From assembly GCA_003154775.1 (NCBI GenBank), contig PMES01000028.1, positions 1 through 42,331 of the forward strand: DNA of 42,331 nt. The letters are read 5' to 3'. The translations under genes were made by a program, and so were the position numbers. Source of the stretch: Acidobacteriota bacterium (GTDB lineage Bacteria; Acidobacteriota; Terriglobia; Acidiferrales; UBA7541). Below the pieces are notes generated by a model. That model saw nothing but the letters and a program-made list of their open reading frames with translations. It did no database searches and had not been told where the DNA came from. Shown piece by piece: positions 34,880 through 42,154 of this stretch (positions are counted from its first letter, which is position 1; each line of letters opens with the position of its first letter).

Positions 34880-36043
34880 TTATCGCGCGAAGCGCGGCGC
34901 AGGTTCGGGAGGAACTTGCACGCTGGGAGCTTCAACGGGGCGGCCACCACGGGCTTGCGAAAGCCTCGGGGCAGCAACCGGCTCTGGCCGGCGAACTGGC
35001 ATGGCCACGTTTTCGCCTTCGCGCGCGAAATTGAGGTGGTCGTCGTCGCGATCCCAATCGATGCAGATCAGGTCGCCGAAATGGACTTGTTCCGTGGCCA
35101 AAAGATTGGCCATGGGGTAGACGACATGGCGTTCGATGGCGCGCTTGAGGTGACGCGCGCCGTAGCGCTGGTCGGTGCCCTCTTGCAGAAGGAAATCGCG
35201 GCCAGGTGCGGTGACGCGGAAAAGGAACTGGCCTTTGGCGGTTTCCAGGACGCGCTGTTGCACCATGGTCAGCTCGATATCCAGAACCTGCTCGAGCTGT
35301 TTGCGCTGGAGCGGGTGGAAAACCACGATCTTGTCCAGGCGGTTCATGAATTCGGGGGAGAACTTACGGCGTGCCGCTTCGACGGCGGTGCGCTCGACTT
35401 TCTGGTCGAGGTTGGTCTTGGGCTTGTCGTCGGACTCGATGAAGCCATAACCGCCGGCCATGAGTTCGGTGATGTCGCCGCCACCAAGGTTGGAGGTCAG
35501 GAAGATGACGGTTTGGGAGAGATCCACGCGGCGGTTGTCGCCAAGAGTGAGGGTGGCCTTGTCCAGCATGCCGAGGAGCAACTGCCAGAGGGCGTCGCTG
35601 GCTTTTTCGATTTCGTCGAAGAGCAGGAAAGAAAGCTTCAGCTTGTCGCTGTGGGAAACCGCCAGGGCTTCCTGGGTAATTAAAGGATGAGTTTCGCGAT
35701 GGCCGAGATAGCCTGGAGGCGAGCCGATGAGTTTCGCGATTTCGTGGGAGTGCTGGAATTCCGCGCAGTCGACTTTGATGATGGCGCGTGGGTCTCCAAA
35801 AAGTATCTCTGCCGCAGCTTCCACTATGCGCGTTTTGCCGGAGCCGGTGGGTCCAAGGAAGAGAAGATTGCCGACAGGGCGACCCGGGGAGTTAAGGCCA
35901 GCGTTGAAGACCTGGAAGAGGTCCACGAGGGCCTGCACGCCTTCCTCCTGGCCAACGATCTTGGCGCGAAGCGATTGATGGAAGTCGCGCGTGTCGTTGC
36001 TGCGGATGCTGGGGTCTAGTTGTTGCCGCACGGCTGCTCTCAT
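34880..36043 (-). CDS. Stand-alone single-AAA+ Clp-type ATPase, copy 2
   Basis: A 387-residue protein equal to the second ATPase domain (D2) of ClpA/B/C, without the N-domain, first ATPase domain or middle domain. Walker A GPTGSGKT is at 64-71, the pore loop GSPPGYLG at 107-114 (Tyr112), Walker B LLFDEIEKA at 140-148, sensor 1 N185 (TSN), the arginine finger R235 (FMNRLD) and sensor 2 R297 (YGARHLKRAI), so all ATPase residues are present. A Y-G-F tripeptide (199-201) sits where ClpC has its ClpP-docking VGF. The tail (about 340-387) is Pro/Arg/Ala-rich and differs from copy 1. AGGTAGAAGG precedes the ATG. The expected role is threading or remodelling substrate protein; substrate and partner unknown. 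Confidence 0.9.
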   Translation of the reverse strand: MRAAVRQQLDPSIRSNDTRDFHQSLRAKIVGQEEGVQALVDLFQVFNAGLNSPGRPVGNLLFLGPTGSGKTRIVEAAAEILFGDPRAIIKVDCAEFQHSHEIAKLIGSPPGYLGHRETHPLITQEALAVSHSDKLKLSFLLFDEIEKASDALWQLLLGMLDKATLTLGDNRRVDLSQTVIFLTSNLGGGDITELMAGGYGFIESDDKPKTNLDQKVERTAVEAARRKFSPEFMNRLDKIVVFHPLQRKQLEQVLDIELTMVQQRVLETAKGQFLFRVTAPGRDFLLQEGTDQRYGARHLKRAIERHVVYPMANLLATEQVHFGDLICIDWDRDDDHLNFAREGENVAMPVRRPEPVAAPRLSQARGGRPVEAPSVQVPPEPAPRFAR

Positions 36044-36231
36044 ACCTTCTACCTCGGCCTAGAACACGCTTTGCTTTAATGTGCCGCCCAACGGAAGCAA
36101 GCGGCACTGCGTAAGCAAACTAGCGCGGTCAGGTCTAAATATGCATGGGGCGGGCCACAATGCGGAAATTGCACCGCTAGCGCAAGAACCTATGCACTCA
36201 ACGACATACGCAAGTTGCTGTCCTGGAAACT

Positions 36232-36248
36232 GTCTCACGGCGTGAGAC
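36232..36248. promoter_or_regulatory. Perfect palindrome GTCTCAC-N3-GTGAGAC
   Basis: Seven-bp arms with a 3-nt centre, about 190 bp upstream of the Clp copy 2 start. The symmetry fits a dimeric repressor, though it could also form an RNA hairpin. It is not the CIRCE heat-shock element. Confidence 0.45.
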
Positions 36249-36290
36249 GATGTTCCATCCAAGCGCAAAGTGAGATTGCTGAAACACAAA

Positions 36291-36310
36291 TTGTCACGAA
36301 TGGATGACAA
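36291..36310. promoter_or_regulatory. Inverted repeat TTGTCA-N8-TGACAA
   Basis: Six-bp arms and an 8-bp centre, about 250 bp upstream of the copy 2 start and 54 bp past the copy 1 stop. Operator-like shape; no T-run to make it a terminator. Confidence 0.4.
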
Positions 36311-36363
36311 AAAGGGGCGCTTGGAGGAAGCGCACCTGCACCAATGGACAGTTGGTTTTTCGC

Positions 36364-37581
36364 TCAGCGGTCTTCTTTTTTGCGGCCTTGCAGCGTTTGC
36401 CGCGCGGCTGCGGGCGTAGCTGCGGGGAGAGCAGGCGGGCTGGAGACATCCCCGGCGACGGCTTCGGCGGGGGCATCTTTGCCAAGGCCGTCTGCGCCAA
36501 GGATGGCGGCAGCCGCTTCCCTTTCCACCGACTCGGTGGAGACGAGGGCGCCTTCCTGCTCGCGAACGAAGGTCAATTCCTTGTGCTGACCGTCCCAATC
36601 GATGCGGACGAGGTCGCCGACGCGCACTTGCTGCGTGGCAAGCAGGTTGGCCAGCGGATAGACGACGTAGCGCTCGATGGCGCGCTTCAGATGGCGCGCG
36701 CCGTAGCGCTGGTCGGTGCCCTCCTGCAAGAGGAAGTCGCGGCCGGAATCGCTGACGCGGAAAAGGAATTTGCCATTGGCTGCGTCCAAGACACGCTGCT
36801 GGACCATGCCAAGCTCGATATCGAGGACCTGCTCGAGTTGCTCGCGCTGGAGCGAGTGGAAAACGACCAGCTTGTCCAAGCGGTTCATGAATTCGGGGGA
36901 GAACTTGCGCTTGGCTGCTTCAACGGCGGTGCGCTCGACCTTCTGGTCAAGGTTGGTCTTGGGCTTGTCGTCAGATTTGATGAAGCCGTAGCCGCCGTCC
37001 ATCAGCTCTGCGATTTCACCTGCGCCCAGGTTGGAGGTCATGAAGATGACGGTCTGCGAGAGGTCCACGCGGCGGTTGTCGCCAAGGGTGAGCGTGGCCT
37101 TGTCCAGCATGCCGAGGAGCAATTGCCAGAGGGCGTCGCTGGCTTTCTCGATTTCGTCGAAGAGCAGGAACGAGAGCTTCAGCTTGTCGCTGTGGTGCGC
37201 CGCCAGCGCTTCCTGGGTAATCAGCGGATGCGTTTCGCGGTGCCCAAGATAGCCTGGGGGCGAGCCGATCAACTTGGCGATTTCGTGGGAGTGCTGGAAT
37301 TCCGCGCAATCGATTTTGATGACGGCGCGCGGGCTGCCAAACAGGATTTCCGCCGCCGCTTCCACGATGCGCGTTTTGCCGGAGCCCGTGGGCCCGAGGA
37401 ACAACAGGTTGCCAACCGGGCGACCCGGGGAATTCAGTCCGGCGGTGAACACCTGGAAGAGCTCGACGAGCGTTTGCACGCCTTCGTCCTGCCCGACGAT
37501 CTTGGAACGCAGCGCCTTCTGAAACTCGACGGTTTCCGCGCTGCGTATATTTGGATTCAGAGAAAGATCGGCTGTCCCCAT
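36364..37581 (-). CDS. Stand-alone single-AAA+ Clp-type ATPase, copy 1
   Basis: A 405-residue paralogue of the gene at 34880-36043, nearly identical in residues about 24-320. Walker A GPTGSGKT 63-70, pore loop GSPPGYLG 106-113, Walker B FDEIEKA (D142, E143), N184, YGF 198-200, R234 and the YGARHLKRAI sensor 2 block are all intact. The tail (from about 330) is Ala/Pro/Glu-rich and unlike copy 2. GGAGG lies 6 nt before the ATG and overlaps the end of the upstream 155-residue gene (9-bp gap), so the two are one operon. Codon use and GC match copy 2, which fits local duplication. Confidence 0.9.
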   Translation of the reverse strand: MGTADLSLNPNIRSAETVEFQKALRSKIVGQDEGVQTLVELFQVFTAGLNSPGRPVGNLLFLGPTGSGKTRIVEAAAEILFGSPRAVIKIDCAEFQHSHEIAKLIGSPPGYLGHRETHPLITQEALAAHHSDKLKLSFLLFDEIEKASDALWQLLLGMLDKATLTLGDNRRVDLSQTVIFMTSNLGAGEIAELMDGGYGFIKSDDKPKTNLDQKVERTAVEAAKRKFSPEFMNRLDKLVVFHSLQREQLEQVLDIELGMVQQRVLDAANGKFLFRVSDSGRDFLLQEGTDQRYGARHLKRAIERYVVYPLANLLATQQVRVGDLVRIDWDGQHKELTFVREQEGALVSTESVEREAAAAILGADGLGKDAPAEAVAGDVSSPPALPAATPAAARQTLQGRKKEDR

Positions 37582-37590
37582 GACCGCCTC

Positions 37591-38058
37591 CTAGCGTCCC
37601 CGGAATCCGGGATGCGCGCTTCCAATGCGACCGCTGGTCCGGTTGAGTCTCTTCAGTTCATCCTTGCGGGCGAACTGATCGAGCTTCACCTGAATGGTGG
37701 ACTGCAGGAGCCGCAACTGCAAAAGCAGCTCCCGCGCCACCGCGGGCGATTCGGAAAGACGAAGTACAGGCGGGAAAAAATCCGCCAGGTCCAGATTGAG
37801 GTTTCGCAGCGAGTGGACGAGTTTCTGAACGGCGGGCGATTGAGGGTCGGACAAATCGATCTGATTATTTAACTGGTCGCGGAGGGTACGCCAGTTGAGT
37901 TCCACGAATGGATGCTTCTTGCTTACTGCGCGAACAATTTCGTCGGTGATGCGGGCGCGATCGCCGAGCCGCGCGAGATGGAGTTGCCGCACTTTTCCAC
38001 CGCGGCGCACGTTGTGCACCAGGTAGTAGGCATTTCCTTTGCGGCGAACGAAAGCCAT
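37591..38058 (-). CDS. Small protein with a transposase-like N-terminus, first gene of the Clp operon
   Basis: A 155-residue protein. The N-terminus MAFVRRKGNAYYLVHNVRRG and RQLHLARLGD resembles the N-terminal segment of IS1634-type transposases (YLVxxVRxGGKVRQxxLAxLG), but nothing of the catalytic domain follows. The rest is helical, with a basic end (about 140-155, RKDELKRLNRTSGRIG). I chose the ATG at 38058 because GAGGT lies 6 nt upstream; an open extension of 71 codons upstream is low-complexity and crosses the promoter. Its tight spacing to the Clp gene suggests an adaptor or regulatory role, which is an inference. Confidence 0.75.
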   Translation of the reverse strand: MAFVRRKGNAYYLVHNVRRGGKVRQLHLARLGDRARITDEIVRAVSKKHPFVELNWRTLRDQLNNQIDLSDPQSPAVQKLVHSLRNLNLDLADFFPPVLRLSESPAVARELLLQLRLLQSTIQVKLDQFARKDELKRLNRTSGRIGSAHPGFRGR

Positions 38059-38132
38059 CGCGGAACCTCGGCGAAGCTGCCGGACAGAGGGAGCAGCCGC
38101 CGAAAGCGGGTGGCCTTCTCTCCGTCTGGTGT

Positions 38133-38159
38133 CTGTAGTGTAAGCTAGTTCCACTACAG
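38133..38159. promoter_or_regulatory. Operator-like inverted repeat CTGTAGTG-N11-CACTACAG
   Basis: Perfect 8-bp arms with 11 bp between, covering the -10 box and the presumed transcription start of the Clp operon. The position is typical of a repressor site. Confidence 0.6.
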
Positions 38160-38181
38160 GATGCAAGATAGGATGCGTCAA
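38153..38181 (-). promoter_or_regulatory. Putative promoter of the Clp operon
   Basis: On the minus strand TTGACG (complement of 38176-38181) and TGTAGT (38153-38158) with a 17-bp spacer, 5/6 and 4/6 matches to consensus. The leader to the ATG at 38058 would be about 88 nt. Confidence 0.55.
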
Positions 38182-38410
38182 ATTAGTAATGGTTGCTTGC
38201 CCCGGCGCTGCAGCCATGCTCGCGCAGTTGCCGGTTGTTGCTGCATCCATTTTTTCACTGCATGCCATCATTGTTTCGGTCCTGTGCCGCGGTAGCTTTG
38301 CGCCGAGGCAGGCTGCATTTCATTCAACACTTCCCAGCGGCAATTTTCTCTTGTGAGCCGCGCGCGGCATCCTTACCATAGAGGCCGCTTGAGCCATGGA
38401 GGTTTCCGAG

Positions 38411-38755
38411 ATGTCCTGGGTTCCGGTGTACCGGCTGGTGAAACTAATTCCGCGCGGCCGGGTTATCACGTACGGGTCGCTCGCTAGAGCTTTACGTCTG
38501 CGCCGCGGGGCGAGAGCCGCGGGCAGGGCTATGGCGGCGACCCCTTCTGGTAAAGGCATACCGTGGCATCGCGTGGTGGGCGAACGCGGGAGACTGCTGA
38601 TCCGTGAGCCGTACGCTTCGCTACAGAGAAAATTGCTGGAGAGCGAAGGCGTGACCTTGCGGGAATCGCGCGTGGACATCAATATCTGCCACTGGCTTCC
38701 GCCGCTCGGCAAAAGTTCGACAGCCAAACTCAAAAGCGCTCGCAAAAGCAAATAG
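38411..38755 (+). CDS. atl: Alkyltransferase-like protein (MGMT fold, Trp for Cys)
   Basis: A 114-residue protein with the MGMT C-terminal domain: YRLVKLIPRGRVITYGSLARAL, helix-turn-helix arginine region, then GIPWHRVVGERGRLL. The active-site PCHR of O6-alkylguanine transferases is PWHR here, the hallmark of the alkyltransferase-like (ATL) proteins, which bind O6-alkylguanine but cannot remove the alkyl group and instead pass the lesion to nucleotide excision repair. I chose the ATG at 38411 because GGAGGT lies 7 nt upstream; an ATG five codons earlier is possible. The C-terminus is Lys/Ser-rich. Confidence 0.9.
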   Translation: MSWVPVYRLVKLIPRGRVITYGSLARALRLRRGARAAGRAMAATPSGKGIPWHRVVGERGRLLIREPYASLQRKLLESEGVTLRESRVDINICHWLPPLGKSSTAKLKSARKSK

Positions 38756-38818
38756 CCAATCGCGGAATGACTAACTTTCGACGCTGCCCTGCCGGAGTTG
38801 TGTTAGATTCGGCGCGGC

Positions 38819-41404
38819 ATGAAACTTTCCGGACTTTTTCTGCGCTGGGCTCGCTCGAAGAATTCATCCTGGCGGCTGCTGCAAGTTTTCGCGATCACGG
38901 TTCTCTTGCTTGGCGCCGGGACGCAATCGCTTCGGGCGGAGACAGGCCAAGAGGCCTGGTTGCGTTACGCCCGGCTTGATCCCACAGCAAGCGCGAAATA
39001 CTCCTCGGTTCCCCGCCTCATTGTGCGTGCTGGCGATTCTCCCGTTCTGGAGTCGGCCGAGCAGGAATTGACACGCGGGCTTCGTGGTTTGTTGGGCGAA
39101 GAATTTCAAACTGGCAGAACGCTTCGTCATGAACCCGTCATCCTTTTGGGCACGCTGAGCCAAGTCACACAGCTCCTCCCTGATCTTCGCCCTCCGCAAT
39201 CTCTTTCGCCGGATGGCTACTGGCTCACTCAAACAAAAATAAATGGTTCCACCGGCTTCATCATCACCGCGCCGAACGACCGCGGCGTTCTCTACGGCGT
39301 CTTCGCCTTCCTGAGCAAAATCGCCCGCGCGGAAAGTTTGCAATCCCTGAACGAGGTGCAAGTTCCCGTCAACACAGTTCGCATGGTGGATCAATGGGAC
39401 AACCTGGATGGCACCATCGAGCGGGGGTATGCCGGAGCTTTGCTCTTCTTTGAAAATGGCCGTGTACGCGCGAACCTCTCGCGTGCCGGCGAGTACGCCC
39501 GCCTTCTTGCCTCGGTGGGGATAAATGCATGCGCCATCAACAATGTGAACGCCAATCCCCGGCTTCTCGAAAAGGCCTTCCTTCCGCAACTGCGTCGCGT
39601 TGCAGAAGCGTTCCGCCCCTGGGGCGTGCGCCTGGCACTTTCCGTTGACGTCAGCAGTCCAAAAGCCATCGCCGGATTGCCTACCTTTGATCCGCTCGAT
39701 CCGCGCGTGGCCGCGTGGTGGCAGCAAACGGTGGATGCACTCTACGCGGAAATTCCGGACTTTGCCGGATTCGTGGTGAAAGCCGACTCGGAAGGCCGTG
39801 CGGGGCCCGCCAGTTACGGGCGCACTCCCGCCCATGCTGCAAACATGATTGCGCGCGCGCTAAAGCCGCGCGGTGGGTTGCTTTTCTATCGCAGCTTCGT
39901 TTACGACCACCACCTCGACTGGCGCAATCCCAAAAATGATCGTGCCAAGGCGGCCTACGATATTTTTCACCCGCTGGACGGCCAATTCGCGGAAAACGTT
40001 GTGATTCAGATCAAACATGGGCCCATCGATTTTCAGGTGCGCGAACCGGTTTCCCCCCTGCTCGGCGGCCTGGAAAAAACGAATGAAGCCATCGAGCTGC
40101 AAATCACGCAGGAATATACCGGGCAGCAGAGACATCTGTGTTATCTCCTGCCGATGTGGAAGGAAGTGCTCGATTTCGATATGCAGAACGCTGGCAATTC
40201 CACACGCGTGCGCGATTTGGTTTCTGGCAAGACCTACCAGCGCCCCTACGGTGGCTTGGTGGGCGTTGCGAATGTGGGCATGGATACGAACTGGCTGGCG
40301 CATCCGCTCGCGATGGCCAACCTTTATGGCTTCGGCCGCCTGGCGTGGGATCCCACCCTCAGCGCGCAAACCATCACGGAGGAATGGACGCGGCTCACCT
40401 TTGGCAACGACGCAACCACCGTGGACACGATCGATGCCATGCTGCTTTCTTCCTGGAACATCTACGAAAGCTATACGGGGCCTCTCGGGGCAGGTACGCT
40501 CACCGACATTCTCGGAAGTCACTACGGTCCCGGGGCGGAATCCTCCGAACGAAATGGCTGGGGCCAGTGGCACCGCGCCGATCACGCGGGGATTGGCATG
40601 GACCGCACGGTCGCCACCGGGACTGGCTATGTCGCGCAATATTCTCCCGCCGTTGCGAAGCAATATGAGTCCGTGGAAACGACGCCAGACGAACTGCTCT
40701 TGTTTTTCCACCATGTCCCTTACTCCTACAAACTTCACTCCGGCAAAGCCGTCATCCAACATATTTACGATTCACATTATGTGGGTGCCAGCCGCGCCGC
40801 TGCGCTCGTCTCCCAGTGGCAATCGTTGCAAGGCCGCGTGGATCAGCAGCGCTACGAAGACGTGTTGCGGCGCCTCGAGTACCAGGCAGGCCACGCCATC
40901 GTCTGGCGCGACGCCATCTGCAACTGGTTTGCCCGAACCTCTGGCGTGCCGGATGAACGTGGGCGCGTCGGCCATAACCCTGGCCGAGTTGAAGCGGAAA
41001 ACATGGAGCTGCGCGGCTACGTGGCGTTCAATGTCACCCCGTGGGAGGCGGCTTCCGGCGGCAAGGGAGTCGAATGCCCCTCGGAGTCTGAGTCCTGCAC
41101 GGCCACCTTTCATTTCACGGGTGCTCCGGGACGCTACGACATCGACGTCCGTTACTTCGACCAATTGAACGGCATCTCTCGATTCCGGGTGTATCTGGGG
41201 AACCAGCTCATCGCGGAATGGAGCGCCGACGAGCGATTCCCCGCAACAGTTCCCAACGCAGACTCTTCCGCGCGCCATCGCATTCCTGGCATCACCCTGA
41301 ACACAGGCGATGCGCTGCGCATCGAGGGCCGACCCGATGGCCCCGAACACGCCGCCCTCGATTACGTCGAGTTCACCGCGATAGACTCGCCCCCGCAACA
41401 CTGA
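38819..41404 (+). CDS. aguA: Secreted GH67 alpha-glucuronidase with extra C-terminal domain
   Basis: An 861-residue enzyme removing (4-O-methyl-)glucuronic acid from xylan-derived oligosaccharides. A signal peptide (about 1-40, core LLQVFAITVLLLGAG) is followed by the N-terminal domain, the barrel with VDQWDNLDGTIERGYAG and GFVVKADSEGRAGP (E325), then DIFHPLDGQFAENVVIQIKHGPIDFQVREP, where D381 and E409 align with the conserved catalytic carboxylates as I recall them for GH67, and TQEYTGQQRHLCYLLPMWKEVLDF. From about residue 723 (VEAENMELRGYVAFN) it carries a carbohydrate-binding-like domain (CBM6/35 type, about 135 residues) not found in most GH67 enzymes. No xylanase or transporter lies beside it. 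Confidence 0.95.
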   Translation: MKLSGLFLRWARSKNSSWRLLQVFAITVLLLGAGTQSLRAETGQEAWLRYARLDPTASAKYSSVPRLIVRAGDSPVLESAEQELTRGLRGLLGEEFQTGRTLRHEPVILLGTLSQVTQLLPDLRPPQSLSPDGYWLTQTKINGSTGFIITAPNDRGVLYGVFAFLSKIARAESLQSLNEVQVPVNTVRMVDQWDNLDGTIERGYAGALLFFENGRVRANLSRAGEYARLLASVGINACAINNVNANPRLLEKAFLPQLRRVAEAFRPWGVRLALSVDVSSPKAIAGLPTFDPLDPRVAAWWQQTVDALYAEIPDFAGFVVKADSEGRAGPASYGRTPAHAANMIARALKPRGGLLFYRSFVYDHHLDWRNPKNDRAKAAYDIFHPLDGQFAENVVIQIKHGPIDFQVREPVSPLLGGLEKTNEAIELQITQEYTGQQRHLCYLLPMWKEVLDFDMQNAGNSTRVRDLVSGKTYQRPYGGLVGVANVGMDTNWLAHPLAMANLYGFGRLAWDPTLSAQTITEEWTRLTFGNDATTVDTIDAMLLSSWNIYESYTGPLGAGTLTDILGSHYGPGAESSERNGWGQWHRADHAGIGMDRTVATGTGYVAQYSPAVAKQYESVETTPDELLLFFHHVPYSYKLHSGKAVIQHIYDSHYVGASRAAALVSQWQSLQGRVDQQRYEDVLRRLEYQAGHAIVWRDAICNWFARTSGVPDERGRVGHNPGRVEAENMELRGYVAFNVTPWEAASGGKGVECPSESESCTATFHFTGAPGRYDIDVRYFDQLNGISRFRVYLGNQLIAEWSADERFPATVPNADSSARHRIPGITLNTGDALRIEGRPDGPEHAALDYVEFTAIDSPPQH

Positions 41405-41448
41405 AATCTCTTGACTAACATTGCCTATCGTAGGGCACTTGCTGGTTC

Positions 41449-41463
41449 GCACGAAATTCGTGC
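41449..41463. promoter_or_regulatory. Palindrome GCACGAA-A-TTCGTGC before the antitoxin gene
   Basis: Perfect 7-bp arms around one base, 14-28 bp before the antitoxin ATG. Antitoxins of this type usually repress their own promoter through such palindromes. Confidence 0.55.
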
Positions 41464-41476
41464 ACACTACTTGCGT

Positions 41477-41695
41477 ATGAAAAAGATCACCCTCAATGCG
41501 GATGAACAACTGATCAAGCGGGCCCGCCTGTTGGCCAAATCCCAGCATAAGACGCTCAACGCGATATTCCGCGAGTGGTTGGAACAGCTTACGGCGCGAA
41601 GCGGCAGCGCGCAGGAGTTCGACGCTCTGATGAAACGCCTGAAGCATGTACAGGCGAGTCGGCGCTTCAGCCGGGACGAGATGAATGAGCGGTAG
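41477..41695 (+). CDS. Orphan VapB-like antitoxin
   Basis: A 72-residue protein with a ribbon-helix-helix-like N-terminus (MKKITLNADEQLIKRARLLA, then HKTLNAIFREWLEQL) and a toxin-binding-type C-terminal tail (FDALMKRLKHVQASRRFSRDEMNER). I chose the ATG at 41477 as the family start; the upstream frame crosses the palindrome. The gene's end overlaps the start of a destroyed toxin gene by 11 nt, the usual vapBC arrangement. Confidence 0.78.
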   Translation: MKKITLNADEQLIKRARLLAKSQHKTLNAIFREWLEQLTARSGSAQEFDALMKRLKHVQASRRFSRDEMNER

Positions 41696-41729
41696 GTTCT
41701 TTCGTCTTCGCTTTGAACTTAAAACTTAG
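41685..41729 (+). pseudogene. Truncated VapC (PIN toxin) remnant
   Basis: ATG at 41685 starts MSGRFF, which matches how VapC toxins of this antitoxin type commonly begin (M-x-G-[RK]-[VF]-F-[VL]-D-T-N). From the next codon on the sequence is RLRFELKT and a stop, with no PIN-domain aspartate. The sequence from 41712 on is the AACTTA/AACTTAGAACT low-complexity repeat also found at 42209-42240. Confidence 0.5.
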
Positions 41730-41797
41730 AACTGATTACTTAGAACTCTCGCCGACCGCTGAGACCTGCTACCATTGGCAGCCAGAAGGGAGCAACA

Positions 41798-42112
41798 ATG
41801 CGCTGGTATCAGTATGTGGCGTACTTCTTCGGGGGCGCATTCCTTGCGAACGCGATGCCCCATCTCGGCAATGGCATCTCGGGCTATGCTTTTCAGAGTC
41901 CCTTCGCATCACCACCCGGGGTAGGCTTGTCCTCCTCGATGGTCAATGTCCTATGGGGCCTCTTCAACCTTGCCATCGGCTACCTGCTCGTGTGTCGTGT
42001 TGGCAGCTTCAATCTGCGCAAGAACGGGCACGTGCTCGTCCTCGGGGCCGGCATCCTGATCATGTCGCTCATGCTGGCCCACGCCTTCGCACGCTTCCAC
42101 GGCGGCCTGTGA
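41798..42112 (+). CDS. Small membrane protein of unknown function
   Basis: A 104-residue protein with three hydrophobic segments (about 4-22, 48-68 and 79-98). The start MRWYQYVAYFFGGAFLANAMPHLGNGISG has a conserved look (PHLGNGISG), and I believe such short proteins recur in unrelated genomes as uncharacterised membrane proteins, but I know no function. AAGGGAG lies 6 nt before the ATG. Confidence 0.75.
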   Translation: MRWYQYVAYFFGGAFLANAMPHLGNGISGYAFQSPFASPPGVGLSSSMVNVLWGLFNLAIGYLLVCRVGSFNLRKNGHVLVLGAGILIMSLMLAHAFARFHGGL

Positions 42113-42154
42113 GCCTGCCAGTCGGCTCACCCACTTAGTGGCAAGTAAACTCTG

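Larger units (their letters stand above)
36044..36363. other. Spacer between the two Clp genes
   Basis: 320 bp, no gene. It holds two inverted repeats: GTCTCAC-GGC-GTGAGAC (36232-36248) and TTGTCA-N8-TGACAA (36291-36310). Being A/T-richer than the flanking genes, it probably contains its own promoter for copy 2. Confidence 0.6.
38059..38410. other. Divergent regulatory region
   Basis: 352 bp between the Clp operon (minus) and the alkyltransferase-like gene (plus). It carries a minus-strand promoter (38153-38181) and an overlapping inverted repeat (38133-38159). I see no gene here on either strand. Confidence 0.65.

Noticed and set aside
34750-35034. A 94-codon plus-strand frame starting before the Clp terminator
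   Set aside because: It runs through the terminator hairpin and the end of the Clp gene in antisense, with no ribosome site.
36304-37872. A 522-codon open frame antisense to the first Clp ATPase and the 155-residue gene (and a similar 291-codon one at 34808-35683 antisense to the other Clp gene)
   Set aside because: They mirror the Clp genes in an alternative frame of GC-rich DNA. The translations lack domain structure, and both Clp genes and the small gene show intact motifs, Shine-Dalgarno sites and operon spacing on the minus strand.
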